Under the pieces are notes generated by a model. That model did not search any database. It saw only the letters and a list, made by a program, of their open reading frames with translations, and was not told where the DNA came from. Both the position numbers and the translations under genes were made by a program. From NCBI RefSeq assembly GCF_900155685.1, contig NZ_LT732548.1:512695-576694 (forward strand): 64,000 nt of DNA, written 5' to 3'. The stretch comes from Paenibacillus bouchesdurhonensis. GTDB lineage: Bacteria > Bacillota > Bacilli > Paenibacillales > Paenibacillaceae. Shown here in pieces: positions 23,362 to 32,224 of the stretch (positions are counted from its first letter, which is position 1; each line of letters starts with the position of its first letter).

Positions 23362-24549
23362 ATGACTAAGGAATTACGTGCACTCTTGCAAAAACTTGAA
23401 GGGGCAAAAGGAGAAGTAAGAACGCTTTTGGCCGAAGATAAGACGGCAGAAGCTAAGGATAAAATGGATGAAGTTCGTTCGCTGCAGACGAAAGTTGATT
23501 TGCAACGCGAGTTGGAGGAGACAGAAGCGCGGGGGCTTGGCGGAAAAGAGTTGAACGATGTAGGTAATATCGAAGAACGTGACATGAAAGAACTGGAACA
23601 GGAATATACAGGTTTGGTGTTGCGTGGCATACGGCGAAGAAAAGTATCAGAAGAACAACGCAGCGTTATTGCCGAATACGAGAAACGAGCATTGATGAAT
23701 GAAGGTGGGACAGTACCAGCTATCACTGACGGTGATGTAGGTATCCTTGTGCCGCAAGATATTCAAACAAAAATTAATGCGTTAATGCGTGCGCACGGCG
23801 ACCTTGCTCAATACGTAAATATCCAAAATGTAACCACGCTTTCGGGTACGCGTGTCCTAGAAAAAGACGAAGACATGACACCTTTGGCGGACGTGGACGA
23901 GTACGGCATCATTCAGGAAACGGACAACCCGAAATTCACACCAGTAAGTTACAAAGTAAAAAAGCGTGCTGGTTATTTGCCGCTTACCAACGAATTGTTG
24001 GCTGACAATGATGTGAATCTGTGGGATTACGTCGTGAACTGGATGGCGAGAAAAGCAGCGTTTACCCGCAACTATCACATTATTAACCTATTACGAACGC
24101 TACCGCCGCAAACGCTGGCGGACGTTAAAGCAATTAATACTGTGTTAAATGTAGGACTTGACCCAGCGATCAGCTTAACATCTATGTTGTTGACAAATCA
24201 GGATGGATTTAATTGGCTGGATAACCAAGAAGACGGAAACGGCAAACCTATTTTGCAAGAGGATATTACAAAGCCCGGGCGCAAACTATTCAAAGGGCGA
24301 CCAATTGAGGTTGTGCCGAATCGCTTGCTTGCAACAACAGGCGATCAAGCACCTTTGGTAATCGGTAATATGAATCAATTTGAAGTACTGTTCAATCGCC
24401 GCTTCTTCGAATTGGCATCTACTCGCGAGGGCGGGGATGCGTGGAGACGAGACACGACTGAAATGCGCTTGCTGATGCGTGATGATCATGTGAAGTGGGA
24501 CGACAAGGCGGTTGTATTTGGTCAGATTGATCTAACGCCAACGCCATAA
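23362..24549 (+). CDS. Major capsid protein, HK97 family
   Basis: 395 aa, ribosome site GAGGTGATCAA. Residues 1-105 are a charged coiled-coil scaffold (delta) domain, expected to be removed by the S78 protease. The body has the HK97 fold landmarks: VPQDIQTKINALMRAHGDLA, YKVKKRAGYLPLTNELLADN, and the C-terminal RLLMRDDHVKWDDKAVVFGQ. It forms the icosahedral shell. Confidence 0.95.
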   Translation: MTKELRALLQKLEGAKGEVRTLLAEDKTAEAKDKMDEVRSLQTKVDLQRELEETEARGLGGKELNDVGNIEERDMKELEQEYTGLVLRGIRRRKVSEEQRSVIAEYEKRALMNEGGTVPAITDGDVGILVPQDIQTKINALMRAHGDLAQYVNIQNVTTLSGTRVLEKDEDMTPLADVDEYGIIQETDNPKFTPVSYKVKKRAGYLPLTNELLADNDVNLWDYVVNWMARKAAFTRNYHIINLLRTLPPQTLADVKAINTVLNVGLDPAISLTSMLLTNQDGFNWLDNQEDGNGKPILQEDITKPGRKLFKGRPIEVVPNRLLATTGDQAPLVIGNMNQFEVLFNRRFFELASTREGGDAWRRDTTEMRLLMRDDHVKWDDKAVVFGQIDLTPTP

Positions 24550-24562
24550 TTTGAGGAATTAG

Positions 24563-24587
24563 GAGGCCGAGAAATCGGCCTCTTTTA
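24563..24587 (+). terminator. Terminator after capsid gene
   Basis: GAGGCCGA-GAAA-TCGGCCTC then TTTTAA; a stable GNRA-capped stem. It probably lowers transcription of connector genes relative to capsid. Confidence 0.75.
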
Positions 24588-24606
24588 ATATTCGGAGGTG
24601 ATACCT

Positions 24607-24795
24607 ATGGCGATTGTCATTCAAGCATTTAGAGAGCGTTTTGAAAACTATAAGCGCTATGAAATCGGCGATGAATATCCAGAGACCAATAAAGAGCGCG
24701 TAAAATATCTAGCAAAATTAGGGTTTATAGAAGTCGTAGGAAAGCCGAAGCGCGTAAAGAAAGGCGCTGATGCAAATGGCGATACTGACGCTTGA
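24607..24795 (+). CDS. Small head-region protein, 62 aa
   Basis: ATG 24607 follows GGAGGTGATACCT. The product (MAIVIQAFRERFENYKRYEI..., ERVKYLAKLGFIEVV) looks like the short SH3-like phage proteins that follow capsid genes. It overlaps the connector gene. Confidence 0.65.
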   Translation: MAIVIQAFRERFENYKRYEIGDEYPETNKERVKYLAKLGFIEVVGKPKRVKKGADANGDTDA

Positions 24796-25066
24796 AGAAA
24801 CAAAGATGTGGCTGCGAGTTGACGATGACGAGGATGACATTGTCGAAATCCTTAAAGGTGCGGCGGAAACATACTTACACAATGCTGTGGACGTAGAGTT
24901 CGACGGCACCAACCAACTTGCAAAGCTATATTGCCTTGTCTTGTGCGCCGATTGGTACGAAAACCGAGATCTAATAGGCCAGCAACCATCGGAAAAGGTA
25001 AGGTTCACAGTTCAATCCATTATGACGCAATTACAAAACGCCTACGATCCTACAGATACGGGGTGA
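24770..25066 (+). CDS. Head-tail connector (gp6-like)
   Basis: 98 aa. LTLEETKMWLRVDDDEDDIV, GAAETYLHNAVDVEFD and LYCLVLCADWYENRDLIG fit the HK97 gp6/SPP1 gp15 connector family, which forms a ring under the portal. Confidence 0.85.
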   Translation: MQMAILTLEETKMWLRVDDDEDDIVEILKGAAETYLHNAVDVEFDGTNQLAKLYCLVLCADWYENRDLIGQQPSEKVRFTVQSIMTQLQNAYDPTDTG

Positions 25067-25071
25067 TTTAA

Positions 25072-25407
25072 ATGAGTTATAAGTTACTAGTAAATCGCCT
25101 TGATAAGCGTGTGGAGTTCCTGCGCCCACCAGGAGTGGATGATGTGGACGAATACGGCGAACCGTTGGATGATCTAATACCCGTTTGCACTACATGGGCG
25201 GCAATAGAACCGTTAAGAGGCCAAGACAGGTACGCTGCGAAACAAGAAAATGCAGAGGTAACAACGAGAATACGCATTCGTTACAGGAAAGACGTTGATC
25301 GAACGATGTTTGCACAGTACCAGGATCAAACATTTGAAATACTTTACATCATACATCCGCATCTAGCTAAAAAAGAATTACAACTCATGTGTAAGGAGCG
25401 TCAGTGA
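25072..25407 (+). CDS. Head-tail adaptor/head closure protein (SPP1 gp16-like)
   Basis: 111 aa with NRLDKRVEFLRPPGVDDVDE, TTWAAIEPLRGQDRYAAKQE and TRIRIRYRKDVDRTMF, the standard pattern of the phage head-tail joining family. The stop overlaps the next start. Confidence 0.85.
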   Translation: MSYKLLVNRLDKRVEFLRPPGVDDVDEYGEPLDDLIPVCTTWAAIEPLRGQDRYAAKQENAEVTTRIRIRYRKDVDRTMFAQYQDQTFEILYIIHPHLAKKELQLMCKERQ

Positions 25408-25853
25408 TGGCTAGAGGGACTAAGATCGAAGGAATGAAAGAGCTTCAAGCGATGTTTAAGAAGCTTGAGAGAGTTCCTCAGACCGTAGCGACAAAGTCGG
25501 CTAGAGCTGGCGCCACAATCGCATTAAGAGCAGCTAGAGCGAACGCTCCAGTTGATGAAGGTAACCTAAAATCAGGGATGATCCTAAAGCGAGAACGTAG
25601 AGTGAAGCCTGGGAAAGCTGTTTATGATGTCATGATGGATCCAGCCAAGAATGATATTTTTGTTAAAACCACAGCGGACGGCAAGAGATACTATTACCCC
25701 GCGTCACAAGAGTATGGTTTTCTCACGGCTGATGGTGGATATATACCGGGTTATCGCTATCTTCGTAAATCCATAACAGATAACGTAGATACCATCGAAA
25801 AGAAAGTCATAGATACAGCCAAAGTTACAGTAGAAAAGATTTTGAGGGGGTGA
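25407..25853 (+). CDS. HK97 gp10-like tail component
   Basis: 148 aa; AAGGAG lies upstream of ATG 25407. The motifs FKKLERVPQTVATKSARAGA, NAPVDEGNLKSGM and the C-terminal YIPGYRYLRKSI are those of the HK97 gp10 family of neck/tail completion proteins. Confidence 0.85.
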   Translation: MARGTKIEGMKELQAMFKKLERVPQTVATKSARAGATIALRAARANAPVDEGNLKSGMILKRERRVKPGKAVYDVMMDPAKNDIFVKTTADGKRYYYPASQEYGFLTADGGYIPGYRYLRKSITDNVDTIEKKVIDTAKVTVEKILRG

Positions 25854-25857
25854 TGGA

Positions 25858-26247
25858 GTGGATTTTGAAGCCGCGCTGACAATGGAGCTTAAAACAGTCC
25901 CCGAGGTTGAGAACAGGGTTTATCCACTCACCGCTCCAGAAAAAACAACTAGCCCCTATATCATCTACACATCATCTGATGGTTTGAGGGTAAACACCGT
26001 TACAAACGGTTACCTTCCTGACAAATCAGTTGAAGGAGAAATCAACATAATCGCTCCTAGGTATTCTACCATGAAGCAAATAACTAGCCAGGTGATTGAT
26101 TTGCTAGTTAGCATGAGTCAACGAGAAATCGGAACGGGCGGCCCTTATATCAATGAAATGATCTATGAAAAGCCAGTTGAACTATACGAAGCGCAAGTAA
26201 ATCTCTATAGATGCTTAATAGACTACAAAGCACATTTTAAGGAGTGA
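25858..26247 (+). CDS. Tail completion/terminator protein (DUF3168-like)
   Basis: 129 aa from GTG 25858. The N-terminus (DFEAALTMELKTVPEVENRV) and the middle (SVEGEINIIAPRYSTMKQIT, QVIDLLVSMSQ) fit tail-terminator proteins that cap the tail tube. Order in the module supports this. Confidence 0.75.
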   Translation: MDFEAALTMELKTVPEVENRVYPLTAPEKTTSPYIIYTSSDGLRVNTVTNGYLPDKSVEGEINIIAPRYSTMKQITSQVIDLLVSMSQREIGTGGPYINEMIYEKPVELYEAQVNLYRCLIDYKAHFKE

Positions 26248-26252
26248 TCAAA

Positions 26253-26675
26253 TTGACACAAAGAGCACTAGGAACGAAGTTAAAAATCGGTGATGCAGCA
26301 TCGGCAGTACCTATCGGATTCCTGACCTCTATTTCTTCCCCGTCTATGTCCCAGGAGACAATTGACGTAACGACCTTGGACAGCGATGGTGAATACCGTG
26401 AGTTTATCGGCGGGTTTAAGGATGGCGGCGAGGTATCCGCATCAGGTTTCTTTAACCCGGACGACCCTGGACAAGCGGCTGTATATGATGCATTAGAAAA
26501 CAGTACAACTGAGGACTTTACAATAGAGTTTCCAGCAGAGATGGGAGCTAAGTGGATATTTAAGGGCGTTGTAACTGCTTATCAAACCTCGGCAGAGTTG
26601 GAGGATGCTATTAGTTTTGAAATAACAATTAAAGTATCTGGAAAGCCTGTTTTGGAAATTACACCAACACCATAA
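26253..26675 (+). CDS. Major tail tube protein
   Basis: AAGGAGTG upstream favours TTG 26253. About 140 aa, beta-rich, with GTKLKIGDAASAVPIGFLTS, SMSQETIDVTTLDSDGEYRE and the common C-terminal KVSGKPVLE. It polymerises into the siphovirus tail tube. Confidence 0.85.
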   Translation: MTQRALGTKLKIGDAASAVPIGFLTSISSPSMSQETIDVTTLDSDGEYREFIGGFKDGGEVSASGFFNPDDPGQAAVYDALENSTTEDFTIEFPAEMGAKWIFKGVVTAYQTSAELEDAISFEITIKVSGKPVLEITPTP

Positions 26676-26680
26676 CAAAG

Positions 26681-26706
26681 TCGGGATATGATCCCCGGCT
26701 TATTTT
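26681..26706 (+). terminator. Terminator after tail tube gene
   Basis: GTCGGG-ATATGATC-CCCGGC then TTATTTT. A terminator here would limit expression of the chaperone and tape measure relative to the tube. Confidence 0.65.
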
Positions 26707-26723
26707 GATAGGAGGACTTTAAT

Positions 26724-27053
26724 TTGAGCACAGATAAAAACGATGTTGTAATTGTTGAGCTTGATCGACCGCGAGAACTGCGTTTTGGACATAAAGCGCT
26801 TAAGAAGATGTCCGCGCTAATGGGAAAAAGCGTAGAGGATATCGGCGGGGATGAATTGAATCTGGAGGAAATTGAAAAAGTCTTTTTCTACGGTTTGTCC
26901 AAGGATGCCAGCGACAACGGGGAAACACTCACACTTGAAATGATGGAGGATATCCTCGATCATGCACCTTCATACCCATATCTAATGCAGAAAATGAATG
27001 AAGCTTTTGCTGTTGCTTTCGGCGGAATGGGTGACGAGGGAAACCAGCAGTAG
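26724..27053 (+). CDS. Tail assembly chaperone, upstream frame (gpG-like)
   Basis: TTG 26724 has TAGGAGGAC upstream. 109 aa (RPRELRFGHKALKKMSALMG, LEMMEDILDHAPSYP), with the size, acidity and place (between tube and tape measure) of the gpG chaperone. Its end carries a slippery heptamer that lets part of the ribosomes enter the next frame. Confidence 0.85.
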   Translation: MSTDKNDVVIVELDRPRELRFGHKALKKMSALMGKSVEDIGGDELNLEEIEKVFFYGLSKDASDNGETLTLEMMEDILDHAPSYPYLMQKMNEAFAVAFGGMGDEGNQQ

Positions 27054-27388
27054 CCGGAGAAGAATCCGGCACAAAATCAAAATTTGATTGGCAGGAATCT
27101 AAAAAGGCGGCGTTTGCAGTCGGATTGTCGCTTAGTGAATACGACGAGTTGACGCCGCATGAACTTAATTTACACATACAGGCATACAACGAGAAATTAA
27201 CGAGAGAGAGCAAGGAAAGAATAACTGCTGCTTATTTGGTTGCCGGGTGGAGCAGAACGAAGAAACTTCCAGACTTAAAGAAGATTCTTGGAGAAGATAA
27301 GCGAAACAATCAAACGGATAAGCAAATGTTACAAACAATCAGAATGCTAAACGCTGCCTTTGGTGGTGTTGTCAGGAAAGACGGTTAA
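27035..27388 (+). CDS. Tail assembly chaperone, -1 frame extension (gpT-like part of gpGT)
   Basis: This frame is open from 27035 and coding in character (FDWQESKKAAFAVGLSLSEY, ELTPHELNLHIQAYNEKLTR) but has no good start of its own; TTG 27125 is well inside the conserved part. It is reached by -1 slippage at 27038-27044, giving a 26724-27388 fusion, as in the lambda gpG/gpGT pair. The T part binds tail tube protein in such systems. Confidence 0.85.
   Translation, partial: RGKPAVAGEESGTKSKFDWQESKKAAFAVGLSLSEYDELTPHELNLHIQAYNEKLTRESKERITAAYLVAGWSRTKKLPDLKKILGEDKRNNQTDKQMLQTIRMLNAAFGGVVRKDG
27038..27044 (+). promoter_or_regulatory. Slippery heptamer G-GGA-AAC for -1 frameshift
   Basis: GGGAAAC lies in the zero frame as G-GGA-AAC, three codons before the stop (27051-27053). 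Slippage joins the upstream frame to CCA-GCA-GTA... of the second frame. It fits the X-XXY-YYZ rule and differs in one base from the lambda site GGGAAAG. The GCCGGAGAAGAATCCGGC stem at 27053-27070 is a candidate stimulatory hairpin. Confidence 0.85.
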
Positions 27389-27403
27389 CAGCCGTCTTTT
27401 TTT
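27380..27403 (+). terminator. Terminator after chaperone genes
   Basis: GACGG-TTAACAG-CCGTC followed by seven T. The stem covers the stop codon of the gpT-like frame. Confidence 0.75.
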
Positions 27404-27426
27404 GTTGTGTGCAAGGGGGTGAGTAG

Positions 27427-29961
27427 ATGGCAGTAGTAAAAAACCTAATGGTGCGCGCGGGAGCCGATTTTTCCTCGATGCGCAAGGAAATGCAGAAGGC
27501 ACAAAAAAGCCTGGATGCATTTAAATCAAACGTTTCAATTGCAGTTAAGGGCATTGTAGCGGCACTAGCAACTATTGGTGTTGGCGGAGCTATAAAGGAT
27601 GCCACGAAGGATGCTATGCAGTTTGAAGCAGCTATAACACAGATAAACCGCACTTTGGGGAGTAGCGCCGGGGCTTTCAGGAAGTGGTCAAAGGAAAACG
27701 CTTCTGCTTTAGGTATGAGTCAGTTGGAAATGGCAAAGTATGGCGCTATTTATTCCAACCTCCTAAGTTCGTTCACTGGCGGCATGGAAGAGACTGCCCA
27801 AAAAACACAAGATCTCTTGAAAGCTTCGGCGGTGGTCGCGGCAGCTACAGGGCGAACCATGGAAGACACCATGGAACGTATCCGCTCCGGTTTGCTAGGT
27901 AACACAGAGGCAATTGAAGACCTTGGGATAAACGTTAACGTTGCCATGATCGAGTCTACGAAAGCATTCCAACAATTTGCGAACGGTAAGAGCTGGCAAC
28001 AACTCAATTTCCAAACCCAGCAACAAATTAGGCTTATGGCGATCCTGGAGCAAGCTAATGTGAAGTATGGCGACACAATAGCCAGTACCACAATCGCAAG
28101 ACAAAACCAATTTATAGCCCAACTAAAAAACGTCAAGTTGGCACTTGGTCAAGCCTTTTTGCCAATCTACAATGCTGTGCTCCCTGCCTTAATACGTATG
28201 GCAACAGCGCTAGCAACGGTCATGAACTATATAGCACAATTTACAACTGCCTTGTTCGGTGGGTCTGTTAAGACTCAGCAAGCGCAGTCGAAAGCCACAA
28301 ACGCGCAAGCATCGGCAGTGGCTGGATTAGGCGATGAATACAAGAAGGCTGGTAAGAGCGCTGAAAAGGCGGGGAAGAAGGCTAAAGGTGCTATAGGTTC
28401 CTTTGACCAGCTCAACCTAGTCGGCGGCACTGATTCTGGAGGTAAGAAATCCAAGGATGATGACGACGGAATAGGTGACATTGGCGGGGCTGGAGGAGGG
28501 TTATTCGGTGATCTGACTGATGGCATGATCGATGTCTCCCAAGAAGCGCAGACGATGGCCAATAGGGTGAGGGATGCTTTTTCCAATACCTTCAATTCAT
28601 TAAAATCGAATTGGCAAAATCTAATGCGTTCGCTCTACCCATCTTTACAGCAAGCATGGAGTCAAATCCAACCCGAGTTAGAGGCTTGGAAATTGCAATT
28701 TGGAAAGATGTTTACCGACATCCTATCTCTTGGTGAACCCCTGAAAAACTGGACTTTGACAGGATTGATTCCAAATTTAAGGCAAGGCATTGAGTTGGCT
28801 GGTCATGTATTAGCCGGTCTATCGGAAAGCTTTAGATCGGTAGTGGGCAGTTTGTGGGAGTTTGCGTTCCCTATCCTGGATAAATTCGTGCAAGAAGGTT
28901 TGCCGCGCCTATCTGAATTTGCCGATGGCGTCATGAGTATATTTAGAGGCTTGTTTGATCTCGCAAAACAGATTTTCGATGACATCTGGAAAGATGCCGT
29001 TGACCCTGCAATGCAATTTGTTTCGAAAATAATCAGGGATACGCTAGACATCATCTTTAAATGGTGGGATGACTGGGGCGGAAAAATAATTGATGGGTTA
29101 AAAAGGGCTCTCGATAACATCAAGCAGCTCTGGAATAACCTTTGGGTTAACTTTTTGGAGCCGTTTGTGAAAAACATGCTTGAAATGTTGCAGTGGCTTT
29201 GGGATAAGCACCTTAAAGACCTAATCGCAGAAATCGGCAATTTCATCGGCAAACTAATAACAGCCGCTACGGACATTTACAATGAGTTTATCATGCCAAT
29301 CGTCAATTGGTTGGTAAAAACTCTTGGCCCTACTTGGGCAAACATGGCATCGTTTATCGGTGATGTTATCGGTACCGCGCTTGGGGTTATATCTGATGTG
29401 GCAAAGGGCATCATCAAATCTCTTGGCGGCATTGTGGATTTTGTTGCTGGCGTGTTTACAGGTGACTGGAAACGTGCCTGGAACGGCATCCAGGACTTTA
29501 TGGGCGGTTTCTCCGACGCTCTGGTCGGCATCTTTAAAGGCGCGGTCAATTTGATTATTGACGCACTTAATTACATGATTAGACAGGTCAACAAAGTTAA
29601 GATCGACGTACCGGAATGGGTGCCGGGGATTGGTGGGGAGACATTAGGTTTTACTGTCCCTGAGATTCCTAAACTCGCAAAAGGCGCACTTGCGTTCGGG
29701 CCGACTCTAGCAGTCGTCGGAGATAACAAAGGAGCTGCTGCTGATCCAGAGGTAATTGCCCCACTTTCGAAACTCCAAGATTATATGGATGGTGGTGGAG
29801 ATAATCCACAAACACTATCGGCACTTAATGCCATCCTATCTGCTATTAAATCCGGTCAAAACATAAACGTCACTATCAGTCAAAGGGATGTAGCTCGTGC
29901 TGCAATCAACGGAATCAATGACGAAACACGAAGAACGGGAGTCATACCAATCACGGTATAG
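27427..29961 (+). CDS. Tape measure protein
   Basis: 844 aa, by far the longest gene of the tail module. N-terminal coiled coil (SMRKEMQKAQKSLDAFKSNV), an early hydrophobic stretch, and the TMP-type block (KENASALGMSQLEMAKYGAI ... GRTMEDTMERIRSGLLGNTE). The middle holds many Trp-rich helices and hydrophobic spans. The end binds tail-tip proteins. It sets tail length, which I would expect to be roughly 100-130 nm by the usual residue-to-length relation. Confidence 0.95.
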   Translation: MAVVKNLMVRAGADFSSMRKEMQKAQKSLDAFKSNVSIAVKGIVAALATIGVGGAIKDATKDAMQFEAAITQINRTLGSSAGAFRKWSKENASALGMSQLEMAKYGAIYSNLLSSFTGGMEETAQKTQDLLKASAVVAAATGRTMEDTMERIRSGLLGNTEAIEDLGINVNVAMIESTKAFQQFANGKSWQQLNFQTQQQIRLMAILEQANVKYGDTIASTTIARQNQFIAQLKNVKLALGQAFLPIYNAVLPALIRMATALATVMNYIAQFTTALFGGSVKTQQAQSKATNAQASAVAGLGDEYKKAGKSAEKAGKKAKGAIGSFDQLNLVGGTDSGGKKSKDDDDGIGDIGGAGGGLFGDLTDGMIDVSQEAQTMANRVRDAFSNTFNSLKSNWQNLMRSLYPSLQQAWSQIQPELEAWKLQFGKMFTDILSLGEPLKNWTLTGLIPNLRQGIELAGHVLAGLSESFRSVVGSLWEFAFPILDKFVQEGLPRLSEFADGVMSIFRGLFDLAKQIFDDIWKDAVDPAMQFVSKIIRDTLDIIFKWWDDWGGKIIDGLKRALDNIKQLWNNLWVNFLEPFVKNMLEMLQWLWDKHLKDLIAEIGNFIGKLITAATDIYNEFIMPIVNWLVKTLGPTWANMASFIGDVIGTALGVISDVAKGIIKSLGGIVDFVAGVFTGDWKRAWNGIQDFMGGFSDALVGIFKGAVNLIIDALNYMIRQVNKVKIDVPEWVPGIGGETLGFTVPEIPKLAKGALAFGPTLAVVGDNKGAAADPEVIAPLSKLQDYMDGGGDNPQTLSALNAILSAIKSGQNINVTISQRDVARAAINGINDETRRTGVIPITV

Positions 29962-29973
29962 GAGGGTTGAATC

Positions 29974-30333
29974 ATGCAACTAAAGGTGAATGGAACGCCG
30001 CTTGTAGCGTCCCCAAGTGAGTTCAAAGTCACTCTACTTGACCTGGACGATGCGGATTCAACTGTCCGCACTTCGGATGGTAGATTAAACCGTGATAGAG
30101 TTCGGGTTATTAGACAGGTTGAAATTGGTTGGAACGCTTTAACTAGCATTCAAATCAAGCAAGTATTAGACGCTATGGAAAATGTATTCTTCGACTTTAC
30201 CTTTCCCGACCCTAAGGCCGGGGGATACATTACACGTCGCATGTATGTAGGTGACCGCCCTTCTCCTGTTGCATTTGAGCGCAACGGTGTGCTGTGGTGG
30301 AAAGACTTAAAATTCATTTTAACGGAGCAATGA
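29974..30333 (+). CDS. Tail protein, DUF6711-like
   Basis: 119 aa, GGAGGGTTGAATC ribosome site. MQLKVNGTPLVASPSEFKVT, TVRTSDGRLNRDRVRVIRQV and FDFTFPDPKAGGYITRRMYV match a small tail protein that follows the tape measure in A118-like phages. Exact structural place not known. Confidence 0.75.
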   Translation: MQLKVNGTPLVASPSEFKVTLLDLDDADSTVRTSDGRLNRDRVRVIRQVEIGWNALTSIQIKQVLDAMENVFFDFTFPDPKAGGYITRRMYVGDRPSPVAFERNGVLWWKDLKFILTEQ

Positions 30334-30334
30334 C

Positions 30335-32170
30335 ATGTATCCAATATCACCGCTTTATGCTGATTTCTTAAGAAAACCGGATCGGGAATTTAAAGTTAAA
30401 GTTAATATAAACGGCAAGGAATACGACAATCGAACAATCGTTGATTTTGTAATAGAAAACGATTTAAGTAATATAAATGAATTTACTATCGGTACAGCTA
30501 TCCCGTCCAAACTAGTAATCACGCTTCGGACATTCGATGAAATACCAGCAAACGCTAAGTTCATTCCTTATGTATCGTTATCAACTGCTTCTATGACGTG
30601 GAATGAAGCGACATATCCATGGAATCAAATGAATGTGCCGTGGAACGGCGGGGGTACAGACTGGTTACCGCTTGGTGAGTTTTATGTAGATTCCCGTGAA
30701 AAATTACATGACGTATGGACATTTACCTGCTATGACAAGCTTGTGTTCGCCGATCAAGCCTATGTATCTCAACTTACCTATCCAACAACACAAAAGGCAG
30801 TGTGGGACGAGATCATAGGACGGCTAGGATGGATGTATGACAGCAGTGTAGTTATTAACCCATCCTATACCATTCAAGCGGGGCCAGCGGGCTATAGTAT
30901 GCGTCAGGTGCTTGCGTACATTGCCGGGGCTAACAATGCTAGTATTTACATTAATAAGGCTGGAACGCTCAAATTCAAGCGTTTTAGCGCGTCTGAACAG
31001 CCTGTATTCCGTATGACGCTCAGCGACTACATCCGAGCCAAACAGACTAACCCGGTTAAGATGTACACTAGGGTTGTGGTTACGTATAACACCGAAGATC
31101 AACTCACATTTGAGGCTGGAACAGGCGACGAGAATCACACGCTATATTTAGAGAATCCATTTGCAACACAAGCCATTACCAACAACCTTCTATCATCTTT
31201 GAATGGGTTTGCCTATATACCGCTTCAAATGGACGCTAGAGGCTTCCCGCAGCTAGAACAGGGGGATATCATAGGGTTCGAACAAGACGACGGTGCAACA
31301 TGGCTGGAGACCGTTACAGCATGGAAAGACACTCATATACCATGGAACGGGATAAGAGAATATAAATCCATTATCTTACACCAGTCGTTTGGATTTAAAG
31401 GCGGACTGAAAATGAGCATCGAAGCGCCGTCTGTGAGCGAACAGCAAAGAGAGTTCCAGGTGGATGGTACACTTACAACAGCGGTCAATAATCTTAACAA
31501 AACGGCAGTAAAAGAAGGCAAACCATATTACGGAGCCACCATTACACGCACTGAGGGGGTTTTAGTCCAGCGAGAAGATCAGCTTTCTAAAGCCGTGTTT
31601 AACTCCGATGAACTGAGCTTTTACGCTAACGGACAACGCGCCTTGTGGTTCGATCTTCCAAACCGCAAGTTTAAGTTCTCAGGCGATTTAGAAGCAGCAA
31701 CAGGCACGTTCTCAGGCAACCTATCAGCAGCTGGCGGTACATTCAAAGGCACCTTACAGGGGGTTAATGGTACTTTCAGTGGATCACTACAAGCAGCAAC
31801 AGGCACGTTCTCAGGCAACCTATCAGCAGCTGGTGGTACGTTTACCGGGACATTAGTCGGGGTTAATGGCACTTTTTCCGGGACGCTTAACGCTGCTACG
31901 ATTAACGGCGGCACCATTACCGGGGTAACTGTTACTGGTTCCACAATTAGCACACGAAGCGGCAATGGTAAAGGTATTGTGATGAATTCTGGATGGGCAG
32001 ACCTTGAAGTTTATTCTGGTGTTTCTAGTATCGGTTTAACTTTTGCGATAGAAGACTTGGCTAATGATGTCGGATTATGGTTTGCTAGGGACGGTAAAAT
32101 AAGAGCAGGGAGAGAAATTCACATCAACGCCCCTGGGGGAGTATTTGTTAATGATGTACAAATAGGATGA
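30335..32170 (+). CDS. Tail-tip/spike protein with glycine-rich beta repeats
   Basis: 611 aa. Residues 1-370 look like the tail-hub/endopeptidase-like baseplate part (NEATYPWNQMNVPWNG, LPLGEFYVDSREKLHDVWTF, YDKLVFADQAY). From about 445 on, short repeats of the kind ATGTFSGNLSAAGGTF/GVNGTFSGTL form a likely beta-helix, followed by a C-terminal domain (NGKGIVMNSGWADLEVYSG, INAPGGVFVNDVQIG). It probably contacts the host surface. Confidence 0.8.
   Translation: MYPISPLYADFLRKPDREFKVKVNINGKEYDNRTIVDFVIENDLSNINEFTIGTAIPSKLVITLRTFDEIPANAKFIPYVSLSTASMTWNEATYPWNQMNVPWNGGGTDWLPLGEFYVDSREKLHDVWTFTCYDKLVFADQAYVSQLTYPTTQKAVWDEIIGRLGWMYDSSVVINPSYTIQAGPAGYSMRQVLAYIAGANNASIYINKAGTLKFKRFSASEQPVFRMTLSDYIRAKQTNPVKMYTRVVVTYNTEDQLTFEAGTGDENHTLYLENPFATQAITNNLLSSLNGFAYIPLQMDARGFPQLEQGDIIGFEQDDGATWLETVTAWKDTHIPWNGIREYKSIILHQSFGFKGGLKMSIEAPSVSEQQREFQVDGTLTTAVNNLNKTAVKEGKPYYGATITRTEGVLVQREDQLSKAVFNSDELSFYANGQRALWFDLPNRKFKFSGDLEAATGTFSGNLSAAGGTFKGTLQGVNGTFSGSLQAATGTFSGNLSAAGGTFTGTLVGVNGTFSGTLNAATINGGTITGVTVTGSTISTRSGNGKGIVMNSGWADLEVYSGVSSIGLTFAIEDLANDVGLWFARDGKIRAGREIHINAPGGVFVNDVQIG
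31692..31839 (+). repeat. 49-bp direct duplication in the spike gene
   Basis: 31692-31740 and 31791-31839 are the same 49 bases but for one C/T change, 99 bases apart (33 codons), inside the repeat domain. Weaker copies of the same TFSG/TFKG/TFTG unit lie between and after. Confidence 0.85.
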
Positions 32171-32174
32171 TTTT

Positions 32175-32213
32175 CCCTGTGTGATAATGTACAATGTTGT
32201 CAAAAGCACAGGG
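32175..32213 (+). promoter_or_regulatory. Inverted repeat over the ribosome site of the secreted protein gene
   Basis: CCCTGTG (32175-32181) pairs with CACAGGG (32207-32213), which overlaps the GGGAGG ribosome site for 32225. The pairing could hide the site in long transcripts, while TACAAT within the loop (32190-32195) could start a short transcript free of the pairing. Pattern call only. Confidence 0.35.
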
Positions 32214-32224
32214 AGGATTGTCCT

